From Streptomyces fagopyri (GTDB lineage Bacteria > Actinomycetota > Actinomycetes > Streptomycetales > Streptomycetaceae): DNA of 64,000 nt. The position numbers and the translations under genes are program-made. Shown here in pieces: positions 27,543-36,740 of this stretch (the first letter of the stretch is position 1; the number at the start of each line of letters is the position of its first letter). The notes beneath the pieces were generated by a model that saw only the letters and a program-made list of their open reading frames with translations, was not told the origin of the DNA and ran no database searches. Location: positions 1,550,001 through 1,614,000 of the forward strand of contig NZ_CP045643.1 of the NCBI RefSeq assembly GCF_009498275.1, read 5' to 3'.

Positions 27543-29648
27543 CTACGCCGGTCGCCGGGCCGGATGGCGGCTCAGCACGACCAGTTCGGCGTCGTGATCG
27601 GCGGACCAGGCGAACGGCAGCCCGTAGTGCAGGAGGTGCGCGCCGCCGTAGGTCGTGCCGGAGACCTCGTCGCGGTAGCGGGCGTCCGGATCGAGGCCGC
27701 GCGGGCGCAGTCGGGCGGGGCGGCCCGGTACCAGGGGGGCGCCGTCCAGGCGTCCGGTGTTCAGGGCGGCGACGACGGTCCGGCCGTCCGCGCCGTCGTA
27801 CTGGACTCCGCAGGTGGCGTCGTCCGGGCTGCCGAGGAGGCGGGCCTCGCCGTGGTGGATCACGTCGCGTACGTCCTTGTAGCGGGCGATCCACCCGGCG
27901 GCCTCGGTGCGTTGCCGCGGGGACCAGGTGCGCAGGTCGGCGCCGATGCCGAGGACGCCGCACATCGCGGTGACGAAGCGGAAGGCGAGGCTGCGCGGGC
28001 GGGGGTCGAAGATTCCGGGGGCGTCGGTGACCCAGGAGCTCATCACGTGCGGGGCGTGGGCGTGCAGGAAGCCGTACTGGATGGCGAGCCGGTCCAGGGG
28101 CGCGGTGTTGTCGCTGGGCCAGACGACGTCGGTGCGGGCGAGGGTGGTGTGGTCGACGCGGCCGCCGCCGCCCGCGCAGCCCTCGACCGTCACATGGGGG
28201 TGGGCGGTGCGCAGGTGGTCGAGGACGCGCAGGTATCCGTGGACGTGTGCGGCGTCGAGGTCGAGGCGTTCGGCGGGGACGGGGCCGGGCCGGCCGCGTT
28301 CGGTGGGCGGCCGGTTCATGTCCCACTTGAGGTAGTCGATCCGGTGCTCGGTGAGCAGTCGGTCCAGGGTGGCGAGGACGAAGTCCTGCACGTCCTCGCG
28401 GCCGAGGTCCAACAGCAGTTGGTTGCGCACCAGTCGGGAGGGACGGCCGTCGATCCGGTAGGCCCAGTCCGGGTGTTCGGCCAGCAGCCTGCTGCCGGGG
28501 CTGACCGCCTCGGGTTCGATCCACAGGCCGAAGTCCATGCCGAGCGCGCGGACGTCCTCGACGAACCGGTCGAAGCCGTCCGGGAAGGCGGCCGGATCGG
28601 GGTACCAGTCGCCGAGGCCCGCGGTGTCGTCCGCGCGGCCGGTGAACCAGCCGTCGTCCACGACGAACAGCTCCACGCCCATGTCGGCCGCGGACTTGGC
28701 GAGTTCGAGCTGTCCGGCCGCGTCGACATCGAAGCCGGTCGCCTCCCAGGAGTTGTAGAGGACCTTGCGGGGACGGTGCAGCCGCTCTCCGGTGAGGTGG
28801 CGCTCGTAGCGGTGCCAGACGCGGGAGAGGCCGTCGAGTCCGTCCGCGCTGAACGCGCAGGCGAGGCGGGGCGTGGTGAGTGTGGCGCCGGGGGCGAGGA
28901 GGACGGCGCCCTCGTGCGGTACGCGTCCGGCGCGGATCCGGACGGCGCCGCCGGGTTCGGCCTCCGCGGTGATGTGCCAGTTGCCGGCCCATTCCAGGGC
29001 GAGGCCGTAGGCGGGCGCGTCGTCCGCGGCGAGGTCCTGGACGGCGAGCCAGGGCGCGTAGGCGTGTCCGGGGGTGCCCTGGGTGCTGCCCATGGTGAAG
29101 GTGCCCCGGGTGAGGGCGAGTCGGGTGTGCTGGAACTCCTGCGACCACTGTCCGGTGAGGTACGTGAGCCGGGCGCCGGAGGTGACCGGTACGTTGACGG
29201 CGCCGGAGTCGAAACGCTCCAGGCGCAGCTCCTCCGTGCCGGTGCAGGTGAGTTCGGTCCAGCGGTGCAGGACGTCGGTGCCCGGTACGACGGCGTAGCA
29301 GAGGGTGGTGCGCAGGCCGATGAGGTCGTCGGTGAAGGTGAGCCGGAGCGTGCCGGGGCCCTCCTGTGCTCCGGTGAACTCCCACCGGACGCCGCGTTCC
29401 CGTCCGGGGCGGCCGGCGATCAGGTCGGCACCGGTGAACGGCCGCTGCCCGTGCGGCAGGTACTCGGCGGGGGCCGCGTCGGCGGGGGTGATGAAGTGGG
29501 TGCGGTGCGACCAGTCGAGGGCCGAGGGTCCGTCCTCGGCCCCGTGCGGGCCCCACGCGTCCAGTTCGGCCCAGGGGCCGTCCGGCGAGAGCCGCACGGT
29601 GTAGCTGGTGTTCTCGGTGCGCAGGGTCCAGCGGTCGTACGGCGTCAC
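27543..29648 (-). CDS. GH36 alpha-galactosidase (intracellular)
   Basis: 701-aa family-36 enzyme removing alpha-linked galactose from raffinose/melibiose-type sugars. N-terminal beta-supersandwich to about residue 280, TIM barrel with VLYNSWEATGFD, FVVDDGWF, nucleophile Asp443 in YLKWDMNRP and acid/base Asp513 in VVWPSDNTAP. No signal peptide, hence cytoplasmic. GTG at 29646-29648 overlaps the permease stop by 4 bp. It acts on imported substrate, while GH27 works outside. Confidence 0.95.
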   Translation of the reverse strand: MTPYDRWTLRTENTSYTVRLSPDGPWAELDAWGPHGAEDGPSALDWSHRTHFITPADAAPAEYLPHGQRPFTGADLIAGRPGRERGVRWEFTGAQEGPGTLRLTFTDDLIGLRTTLCYAVVPGTDVLHRWTELTCTGTEELRLERFDSGAVNVPVTSGARLTYLTGQWSQEFQHTRLALTRGTFTMGSTQGTPGHAYAPWLAVQDLAADDAPAYGLALEWAGNWHITAEAEPGGAVRIRAGRVPHEGAVLLAPGATLTTPRLACAFSADGLDGLSRVWHRYERHLTGERLHRPRKVLYNSWEATGFDVDAAGQLELAKSAADMGVELFVVDDGWFTGRADDTAGLGDWYPDPAAFPDGFDRFVEDVRALGMDFGLWIEPEAVSPGSRLLAEHPDWAYRIDGRPSRLVRNQLLLDLGREDVQDFVLATLDRLLTEHRIDYLKWDMNRPPTERGRPGPVPAERLDLDAAHVHGYLRVLDHLRTAHPHVTVEGCAGGGGRVDHTTLARTDVVWPSDNTAPLDRLAIQYGFLHAHAPHVMSSWVTDAPGIFDPRPRSLAFRFVTAMCGVLGIGADLRTWSPRQRTEAAGWIARYKDVRDVIHHGEARLLGSPDDATCGVQYDGADGRTVVAALNTGRLDGAPLVPGRPARLRPRGLDPDARYRDEVSGTTYGGAHLLHYGLPFAWSADHDAELVVLSRHPARRPA

Positions 29649-30502
29649 TTCACTGCTCCGAGGTTGAGTCCGGCCACGAAGTGGCGCTGGAAACGGAGGA
29701 ACACGGCCACCGTCGGGGCGGCGGCGATGACGGAGCCGGCCGCGATCACGTTCCACATGGACACGTACTGTCCCTGAAGTCCGATGAGGGCCGCGGTGAT
29801 GGGCATCTTGGTGTCGGTGCGCAGGACGGTGATCGCCCACAGCAGGTCGTTGAAGATCCAGGTGAAGGACAGGGCGCTGAGCGCGGCGAGGGCGGGCCGG
29901 GTGAGGGGCAGGATGATCCGCCAGAAGATCTGCCAGGGCCCGGCGCCGTCGACGACCGCCGCCTGCTGGATCTCGACGGGGATGGACCGCATGAAGCCGT
30001 GCAGCACGAAGACGTAAAAGCCGACGCCGAAGCCGATCTGCACGCCGATCAGCGCGGGCAGGGTGTCGTACACGCCCATGAGTTCGCTGAGTTTGGAGAC
30101 CGGGATCAGCAGGATCTGCGGGGGCAGCAGGTTGCCGCCGAGCATGAGCAGGAGCAGCGTGCGGCGCAGGGGCATCTCGTAGCGGCTGAGCCCGAACGCG
30201 GCCATCGCGGCCAGTGCGAGGGTCACCAGGACGCAGGGGACCGTCACGAGCAGGCTGTTGACGAGGGCGCGCTGCTGGCCGCCGTCGACCCAGGCCTGCC
30301 GGAAGTTGCCGAGGGTGAAGGACCGGGGCCAACTGCCCAGCCCGTGCGCGGCGATGTCGTCGAAGGACCGCAGGCTGGTGACGAGTACCAGGGCGATCGG
30401 CAGCAGCCACAACAGGGACAGGGCGCCGGCGCCGGCGTGGAATCCGGCCGTGGACAGGCGGCGTCGGCGCAGGGCGGCGGCGGAGGTCTGCCGAGTCGTC
30501 AT
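29645..30502 (-). CDS. Alpha-galactoside ABC transporter permease, MalG type
   Basis: 285 aa, six predicted helices, EAA loop IQQAAVVDGAGPWQIFWRI around residue 195. ATG at 30500-30502 shares its last base with the stop codon of the preceding permease (TGATG), so translation is coupled. Longer frame ahead of it is that gene read out of frame. Confidence 0.93.
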   Translation of the reverse strand: MTTRQTSAAALRRRRLSTAGFHAGAGALSLLWLLPIALVLVTSLRSFDDIAAHGLGSWPRSFTLGNFRQAWVDGGQQRALVNSLLVTVPCVLVTLALAAMAAFGLSRYEMPLRRTLLLLMLGGNLLPPQILLIPVSKLSELMGVYDTLPALIGVQIGFGVGFYVFVLHGFMRSIPVEIQQAAVVDGAGPWQIFWRIILPLTRPALAALSALSFTWIFNDLLWAITVLRTDTKMPITAALIGLQGQYVSMWNVIAAGSVIAAAPTVAVFLRFQRHFVAGLNLGAVK

Positions 30503-31440
30503 CAGTCCGCCTCCCGGAAGGCGCGTACGAGGTAGGAGGCGATGACCCCGAAGGCCAGCAGGAAGATGACGACGGCCAGGGCCGAGCCGTAGCCGAGCCG
30601 CAGGGACTGGAAGGCGGTGGAGTACATGTAGGTGCTCAGGAGTTCCGAGGAGTGGTAGGGGCCGCCGCGGGTGAGGGACCACACCACGTCGAAGGAGCGC
30701 AGCGAGTCGATGACGATGACGGACAGGACGACCGCGTTGACACCGCGCAGCTGGGGCAGCGTCACATGGCGGAACGACTGCCAGCGTCCGGCGCCGTCGA
30801 CCTTGGCGGCTTCGTACAGGGCGGGGTCGATGCCCTTGAGGCCGGCCAGGTACAGCACCATGACGTAGCCGATCTGGCGCCACAGGGCGGGCACGATGAC
30901 GGCGTACAGGGCGGTGTCCTGGTCGGCGAGCCAGGCGTGTCGCAGGCTGCCGAGGCCGACCGCCTGGAGGAGTTGGTTGAGGACGCCGTCGGGCTGGTAG
31001 ATCGCCTGCCAGACGAGGGCGGTGGCGACCAGGGAGAACACCACCGGCAGGAACAGGGCCGCGCGGTAGAAGCCGACGCCGCGGCGTTCCTGCTGGAGCA
31101 GCAGGGCGGTGGCGAGGCCGAGCAGCGCGGACAGTCCGCCGAACAGGACCAGCCACAGCACGGTGTCGAGGGCGGCGGTGCGGAAGATGTCGTCGTGCAG
31201 CATCTCCCGGAAGTTGGCGAGGCCGACGAAGCGTGGGGCGGAGACCCCGTCCCAGCTGGTGAGCGCCAGGTAGAAGCCCTGGAGCGCCGGCCAGAAGACC
31301 CAGACGGCCTCGGCGAGCAGCGGGACGAGGACGAACGCCAGGACCAGCGGAGGGGTGCGTCGCGGGCCCCCGGCCCTTCGGCCGCGGGGCGGCGTCGGGA
31401 CCGGGGTCGTCTTGCGGGCGGCCGTGGTGAGGACGGCCAC
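30502..31440 (-). CDS. Alpha-galactoside ABC transporter permease, MalF type
   Basis: 312 aa; Arg/Pro-rich cytoplasmic N-terminus, six predicted helices, EAA loop YEAAKVDGAGRWQSFRHV near residue 215. Starts 1 nt after the binding-protein stop. Partner of the MalG-type permease; no ATPase gene in the cluster. Confidence 0.93.
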   Translation of the reverse strand: MAVLTTAARKTTPVPTPPRGRRAGGPRRTPPLVLAFVLVPLLAEAVWVFWPALQGFYLALTSWDGVSAPRFVGLANFREMLHDDIFRTAALDTVLWLVLFGGLSALLGLATALLLQQERRGVGFYRAALFLPVVFSLVATALVWQAIYQPDGVLNQLLQAVGLGSLRHAWLADQDTALYAVIVPALWRQIGYVMVLYLAGLKGIDPALYEAAKVDGAGRWQSFRHVTLPQLRGVNAVVLSVIVIDSLRSFDVVWSLTRGGPYHSSELLSTYMYSTAFQSLRLGYGSALAVVIFLLAFGVIASYLVRAFREAD

Positions 31441-31441
31441 G

Positions 31442-32725
31442 TCACGCTCCCCAGATCTTCTGGGCGTCGCGCTGCCAGTCCGTCAGGATGCTGTTGATCT
31501 CCTTGGGCTTGGCGATGAACTTGGTCAGGGCGGCGTCCGCGGTGGGCTGGAGGGCGTCGCTGGAGTCTCGGTTGAAGAACTGGGTGATCTCGGCGGCCTC
31601 CGCGACGTGCTTGCGGCCCTTGACCACCAGCGGGGTGCCGGTGTCCTTGGCGTCGGGGTGGCACGGAAGCGCGGTGCCCGAGGAGCCCTTGAGGTAGATC
31701 TCCTGGGCCTCGGCGCCGGCCAGGAACCGCAGCAGGTCGAAGACCTGGTCGCGGTGGCCGGAGCGTGCGCTGGCGAAGTATCCGTCGGTGGGCGCCTCTT
31801 CGGCGAGCGGGACCTTGGGGTCGATGACGGGGAAGCGGAAGAAGTCGATGTCGTCCAGGGCGTCCTTCGGTGCCGCGTCGGCGAAGAACGTGCCGATCAG
31901 CATCATTGCCGAACGGCCGTTGAGCAGGGCGGTGGTGGCGTCCTGGAAGGCGACGGCGGTGCCGCTGGGGTCGAAGAACGGAAGGACCTCCTTCCAGCGG
32001 TCGAAGACCTTGTGGACCTCGGGGTCGTCGAAGCGGTGCTTGCCGGCGAGGAGTTCGCGGTGGTACTGGGCGCCGTTGATACGGATGTCGAGGTAGTCGA
32101 ACCAGGCGGAGGCGACCCAGGCGGTGTTGCCGCCCGCGCCGAGACCGATCGGTGCGACGCCCTTGGACTTGAGCTTGTCGCACAGGTCGAGGAAGCCGTC
32201 CCAGTCGGTGGGCGGAGTCACGCCCCACTTCGCGAAGTTGGACTTGCGGTAGAACATGCCCCACCAGTAGTAGGTGGTCGGCACGAAGACCTTCTTGCCG
32301 CTGCTTGAGGTGCACAGCGTGTGCAGGGCCTTGGAGTAGCGCTGCAGGTCGGGCGAGGTCCAGACCTCGTCGAGTCCGAGCAGGAGGTTCTTGCGGGCGT
32401 AGGCGTCCGCGACCGAGCCGGGGTACCAGGTGTAGACGTCCGGCGGGTTGGCGGAGGTGAGGTACGTCGGCAGCTGGGTCCGGAACGTCTCGGCGGCGAC
32501 CGTGTTGAGGTCGACGGCGCCCTTCTTCTTGTAGGCGGCGACCAGGTCCTGCATCGCGGCCTTGGCCTGCGGCGCGGAGAGGTTCGACTGCAGGGAGACC
32601 GGGCCCTTGGAGGAGGTCTTGGACGAGGACGAGGTGGAGGTCACGCAACCGCTGAGCAATGCCGCGGTTCCGGCCGCGCCGGCTCCGGCGATGAAGCGTC
32701 GGCGGCTGGTCTGTGAGTGGGTCAT
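31442..32725 (-). CDS. Alpha-galactoside ABC transporter substrate-binding lipoprotein
   Basis: 427 aa. The N-terminus has a twin-arginine-like motif SRRRFIAG (7-14) followed by a hydrophobic stretch and the lipobox LLSGC, so it may be a Tat-exported lipoprotein. SBP_bac_1 fold (TYLTSANPPDVYTWYPGS, TPPTDWDGFLDLCDKLK, LNGRSAMMLIG). Binds extracellular alpha-galactosides, judged from the flanking alpha-galactosidase genes. 35 bp downstream of the secreted GH27 gene. Confidence 0.92.
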   Translation of the reverse strand: MTHSQTSRRRFIAGAGAAGTAALLSGCVTSTSSSSKTSSKGPVSLQSNLSAPQAKAAMQDLVAAYKKKGAVDLNTVAAETFRTQLPTYLTSANPPDVYTWYPGSVADAYARKNLLLGLDEVWTSPDLQRYSKALHTLCTSSSGKKVFVPTTYYWWGMFYRKSNFAKWGVTPPTDWDGFLDLCDKLKSKGVAPIGLGAGGNTAWVASAWFDYLDIRINGAQYHRELLAGKHRFDDPEVHKVFDRWKEVLPFFDPSGTAVAFQDATTALLNGRSAMMLIGTFFADAAPKDALDDIDFFRFPVIDPKVPLAEEAPTDGYFASARSGHRDQVFDLLRFLAGAEAQEIYLKGSSGTALPCHPDAKDTGTPLVVKGRKHVAEAAEITQFFNRDSSDALQPTADAALTKFIAKPKEINSILTDWQRDAQKIWGA

Positions 32726-32760
32726 GGAAGGCTCCTGCCAGGTCAGGACGGTTGGATGAT

Positions 32761-34929
32761 CTACTTGAACGCGGTGCGGTGCACGGTGCCGTCGACTCCG
32801 CGGTAGACCGCGTCGACCGATCCGTTCGCACCGGCGGCGGCTCCGAGCGCTCCGTCGAACGCGGCGCTGGGGAACTCCTGCCGCTTCGACCAGCCCTGCC
32901 AGGAGCCCGCCTCGTACCGCTGCTGCCAGAGGGTGTAGTCACCGGCCCGCGCGTACAGGAGCACCTGGTCGCCGACGGTGACGAGGGTGGGGCTGCCGCT
33001 GACCGTGCCGCCGAGCGCGCTCCACTGCGACCACTGGCCCGAGGTGTCCCGGGAGAGGGTCCAGATGTCGTCCGACGCGGTCCGTACGGCGACGTGCACC
33101 CGGCCGGTGGAGTCGACCGCCGCGGACGGCCTGCCGTACGTCACCCGGTCGTCGGGGGTGCCGAGCGAGGTCCAGCCGGTGGACGGGCCCCGCTGCACGA
33201 TCCGGCCTTCGCCGTCACGGGCGACGAGCGTCCAGTGCCCGGGATCGGTGAACGCCACCGACGGCGCGTCCACGAGTCGTCCGCCCAGGCCCTGCCAGTC
33301 GCCCCAGTGGCCGCCCGCGTAGACGCGCCGGTAGGCACGGGAGTCGGCGCCGCGCACGAAGACGTCGATACGGCCGTCGGCGGAGGCGTGCACCGCGGGC
33401 TGGCCGAGGATGCCGCCCTTCACCGGTCCGCCGAGGTCCCGGGTGCGCGGCGTGCCGCTTCCGGTGTCCGTGTGCTGGACCAGCGTGCCGTGGGGCCCGC
33501 GCAGGAAGGTGTGCACGGTGTCGCCGGAGCGCGCGACCGCGGGGTCGGAGGTGGTCCGCTCCCCCAGGCCGGTGCCGGGCAGCGCGTCCGCGCCGGTGAG
33601 CTTGAGGAACGCGGTTCCGTGGGCGGGCACTTCGACCGTGTACGAGTCGGTGTGGACGCCGCGGTCGGCGCGGGCGCGCAGATCGCGCACGGCGACGGGA
33701 CCGCCGAGGGCGGTGTCGGCGAAGCGTACGGTGCGCTGGGCCGGCTCGTCGGAGCGGTTGAGCAGGACGACCGCCCGCTGTCCGCGGCCCGAGAGGACCT
33801 TGCTGTACACGTCGCCGGTGTCGTCGGAGGCGACCCGCACGCCCTGGACGCCCAGGCGGTCCTGGTCGACACCGATGATCTCCGGGTTGCGGAGGGTGGC
33901 CAGCATCGAGGAGTTCAGGGTGCGGGGGTCGGAGCCGAGGACCAGCGGGGAGGCCATCTCGGCCCACATCACGAACTGGCTGGTGGACTCCTCCTCGGTC
34001 AGCTCCGGTGTGCCGTCGGACATCGGGCGCATGGGGATGAGGTAGTCGGGGTCGTTCCAGTGACCGGGGCCCTGTGCCTCGGGGTGCCAGGCGTTGGCGT
34101 CCATGTTGCGCAGGATGTTGGGCCACTCCCCCGGGGTCGGTGTGCCCCAGGCGATGTCCGTGCCGGTGCGCCAGGAGTCGGCGATGGCCGGGGCGTAGGC
34201 GAAGGTGTTGTGGGCGTCCTGCTCGGGGGTGTGCGGCAGGCCCCAGTCGTCGGTGAGCGGGTTGCACAGGTTCAGCAGCATCGGGCGGCCGGACTTCGCG
34301 ACCGCGTCGCTGAGTTCCTTGTACGCGGGGCCCGGATCGAGCTTCGCGCCGATGCCGCAGAGGAAGTCGACCTTGATGGCGTCGATCTTCCACCCGGCGA
34401 ACTGCCGTGCGTCGTCGTCGTAGTGGCCTCGGCTGCCCAGGCCGCAGCTCTTCCCGCCGTCGTACGTGCCGGCGTCGGTGTAGATGCCCGCGCGCAGGCC
34501 CCGCTGGTGCAGGTACGAGACGAGGGCGGGGATGCCGGAGGGGAATCGCTCGGGGTTGGCGACCAACCGGCCCCGCGCGTCACGCGGATTGTCGGCCTGC
34601 CAGCCGCCGTCGAGCCAGACGATGTCGTAACCGCTGTCCCGCAGACCGCTGCTGACCAGCTTGTCGGCGACGGAGCGGACCTCCTTCTCGGTGGGCGCGC
34701 CCAGGCCGTAGTAGGTGTTCCAGCCCATGTAGGGGGTCGGGGCGAGTCCACTGTCGTACGAGGCGGACGCGCCGTGGTCCGCACCGTGGTCCTGCGGGGC
34801 GGACGCGGAGGTCGAGGCGGAGGCGGTGGGTGCCGTGGTCGCCGCGGCGACCACCATGGCGGCGGTGGCGACACTACGGCGGGTGAGGCGCCGGAGTCCG
34901 GGCCTCGGTGCGGGTGCTTGCGAAGTCAC
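32761..34929 (-). CDS. Secreted GH27 alpha-galactosidase with C-terminal lectin-like beta-propeller
   Basis: 722 aa. Long signal peptide (LRRLTRRSV then an Ala/Val core, cut near ASAST). Catalytic domain: TPYMGWNTYYG, WLDGGWQ, nucleophile Asp188 in AIKVDFLCG and acid/base Asp258 in RTGTDIAWG, then an all-beta domain. From about residue 430 a PLL/sialidase-like propeller repeats the pattern xVxVxxDGRIDVFVRG and WxxWxxLGG, typically a carbohydrate-binding module. GTG at 34927-34929 with CGGGAG six bases upstream. First gene of the cluster: releases galactose from, or trims, polymeric alpha-galactosides outside the cell. Confidence 0.93.
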   Translation of the reverse strand: MTSQAPAPRPGLRRLTRRSVATAAMVVAAATTAPTASASTSASAPQDHGADHGASASYDSGLAPTPYMGWNTYYGLGAPTEKEVRSVADKLVSSGLRDSGYDIVWLDGGWQADNPRDARGRLVANPERFPSGIPALVSYLHQRGLRAGIYTDAGTYDGGKSCGLGSRGHYDDDARQFAGWKIDAIKVDFLCGIGAKLDPGPAYKELSDAVAKSGRPMLLNLCNPLTDDWGLPHTPEQDAHNTFAYAPAIADSWRTGTDIAWGTPTPGEWPNILRNMDANAWHPEAQGPGHWNDPDYLIPMRPMSDGTPELTEEESTSQFVMWAEMASPLVLGSDPRTLNSSMLATLRNPEIIGVDQDRLGVQGVRVASDDTGDVYSKVLSGRGQRAVVLLNRSDEPAQRTVRFADTALGGPVAVRDLRARADRGVHTDSYTVEVPAHGTAFLKLTGADALPGTGLGERTTSDPAVARSGDTVHTFLRGPHGTLVQHTDTGSGTPRTRDLGGPVKGGILGQPAVHASADGRIDVFVRGADSRAYRRVYAGGHWGDWQGLGGRLVDAPSVAFTDPGHWTLVARDGEGRIVQRGPSTGWTSLGTPDDRVTYGRPSAAVDSTGRVHVAVRTASDDIWTLSRDTSGQWSQWSALGGTVSGSPTLVTVGDQVLLYARAGDYTLWQQRYEAGSWQGWSKRQEFPSAAFDGALGAAAGANGSVDAVYRGVDGTVHRTAFK

Positions 34930-35100
34930 GTGCCACTCCCGTGGGTTGGGAAGCAGTAGGGGCGTGACGCGGGCCGCACCGGACCGTGGGCCCCGGCGTC
35001 ACGGCGACGACTTTGGCGTGAGGCCGAAACCTTGTCAATATTAATTCCTAATTTAATAGAAACCGTGATCGTCATCTGCCCGAAACCTTGACAGGGCGCG
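34930..35100 (-). promoter_or_regulatory. Promoter region of the alpha-galactoside/galactonate cluster
   Basis: Contains an unusually AT-rich island at 35034-35062 (ATATTAATTCCTAATTTAAT on the plus strand). On the minus strand TTGACA (35033-35038) is followed 17 nt later by CAAAGT, a plausible -35/-10. Two exact copies of CCGAAACCTTG (plus strand 35024-35034 and 35080-35090), 56 bp apart, flank the island and are candidate operators. Confidence 0.6.
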
Positions 35101-35840
35101 GACGCCGGGGCAGGGTTCGGCAGCGTCGCCACGGGCGTCGGCGACGTTGTCCTCGTGCACCGAGTCACGCGCCTCGTTCGTTCGACATCCCTGATCGGAG
35201 CCAAGGTCCACGTCGCATCAGCCCTCCCCGCCCGGCCGGGGTACCGTCCTCCCGGCGGAGCCCACCCCGCTCGCGGGATCGGGTAGCGGCGCGGCCCTGC
35301 CCGCGACCTCGGCGACCTCGGGCGACCTCCGCGGCGGTCGAGACGGGTCAGCGGGGCACTGTTTCCGGCCGGGGTGACCTCCGGCGGCCGGAGCGCCGAC
35401 GCCGTGCGCGGCCCGGCGGAGCACTTCCGGCTCCGTTCGCCCGAACTGGAGTTGTGGTGGCAAAACGGTACGGCGAGGCGGCGCCGCACGGGCCGGTCCC
35501 GGCCGCGCCCGTCGTCGGCGAGGAGCGGGACCCGCGCACCGCACGGTTCGGCATCCGCCGGTTCGGTCACGGGTATCGGGTGCCGCTGGTCTTCCGGACC
35601 GACAGCGACTCGTACGGGCGGACGGTGGGCCTCGCGGGCCGGCCTGGTGGGCGGCTCTTCACGGTCCGGACGAGATCGCCCGAGGGCTGTCCCGTGACCC
35701 CGGTGGATCAGCGCGCGACGTCGGACGCGGCATGTCGCGAAGCGGCGAACCCTCCTCGTACCGGGTGTGTCCGGTCGGCCCGGCAGCGCGGCGAGGGGCC
35801 GTGGCTCTCGCCGCGGCCGCCGGGGAGCACGGGACAGCCC
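35101..35840. other. 740-bp stretch without a convincing gene
   Basis: Between the cluster promoter and the M48 protease end. Frames on both strands are Arg/Pro/Gly-rich shadows. One plus-strand frame from the GTG at 35457 has a less biased stretch (RFGHGYRVPLVFRTDSDSYG) but runs on as the antisense of the protease, so it is not called. Confidence 0.5.
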
Positions 35841-36740
35841 TCAGGCGCGGAAGCCGTCGCGGACGATGCGGCGGGCCACCGTGGCGCGTGCTCCCGCGAG
35901 TTCGGCGGCGATCCGCCGTTCCCTGTCCTCGCCCGTCACCACCGCGGCCGGTGCGGACGGACCGGCCAGGAGACACGTACGCCTGAGGTGGGTCGGCGGG
36001 TGCGTCGCGTCGACGCTGTGCCCGCGCCGGGCGCCGACGCGCCGCTGCCGCTCGTACTCGTCCTCGGGGATCGACGCCATGTAGGCCCTGAGCCGCTCCC
36101 AGATCTCCTCCGCCCCGCCCTCGGCCGCTCGGGCGCCGTGCGGTCCGGTGAGGGAGGCCCGGTTGGCCTCGCGGCGCAGGGTGACCTCGGCCGACTCGGT
36201 CACCAGGATCCGGTCCATCAGTCCCACGGCCGCCTCCGTGGACGCGGCACGGGCGGCCCCGCGGTCGGCCAGGTACTCGGCTCGTTGGGCGGCCCGCAGT
36301 GTCAGATGGTCGAGCACCGTCAGCATGCCGTGGAGAAGCAGACGCGGCACGACGTAGAGCAGGTTGGTGACCATTTCGACGGCGGACGGACGGGGGATCG
36401 GAACGAAGTAGTAGTGCCAGGTGGTCAGTGAGCGGTACGCCGTCGACACCACCAGGCCATGGCGGGTGTCGCCGTTGCTGTAGTGCGCGAGTTCGTGGCC
36501 CAGCAGGGCGACCCGCTGCTGCGGCGTGAGGATCTCCCACAGAGGCAGACCCAGTGTCAGCAGTCTCCGTCCGCGCACACCGTGTGCCAGGACGCTCGCG
36601 TTGACGCACGCGTCGACCACGACCTGGTCGACCCCGCGGGTGCCCACGACCGCCGCGACCTCGTCGACCAGCGCGTACAACTCGGGCGCGTCCTCACGGA
36701 GCAGCACCGGTCCCGCCGAGGGCCAGGCCCAGGGTGACAC
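35841..36740 (-). CDS. M48-family metalloprotease, catalytic part (split gene)
   Basis: 299 aa. Zinc-binding HELAH in LLGHELAHYSNGD and the third-ligand helix AEYLADRGAA identify an M48 (HtpX/STE24-like) protease; a hydrophobic segment VTNLLYVVPRLLLHGMLTVL lies between them. The N-terminus (PVLLREDAPELYALVDEVA) normally continues from a membrane segment, and that part is found in the next entry in another frame. The GTG used here (36738-36740) lies in the 47-bp overlap. The two frames therefore look like one gene broken by a frameshift; a short membrane segment may also be missing. Confidence 0.75.
   Translation of the reverse strand: MSPWAWPSAGPVLLREDAPELYALVDEVAAVVGTRGVDQVVVDACVNASVLAHGVRGRRLLTLGLPLWEILTPQQRVALLGHELAHYSNGDTRHGLVVSTAYRSLTTWHYYFVPIPRPSAVEMVTNLLYVVPRLLLHGMLTVLDHLTLRAAQRAEYLADRGAARAASTEAAVGLMDRILVTESAEVTLRREANRASLTGPHGARAAEGGAEEIWERLRAYMASIPEDEYERQRRVGARRGHSVDATHPPTHLRRTCLLAGPSAPAAVVTGEDRERRIAAELAGARATVARRIVRDGFRA

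Noticed and set aside
34926..35570. 214-codon minus-strand ORF over the galactoside-cluster promoter
   Set aside because: Spans the AT-rich promoter and overlaps the GH27 start; no family motif.
35457..36431. Plus-strand ORF opposite the M48 protease
   Set aside because: Runs through the antisense of a strongly supported gene; composition is that of a shadow frame.
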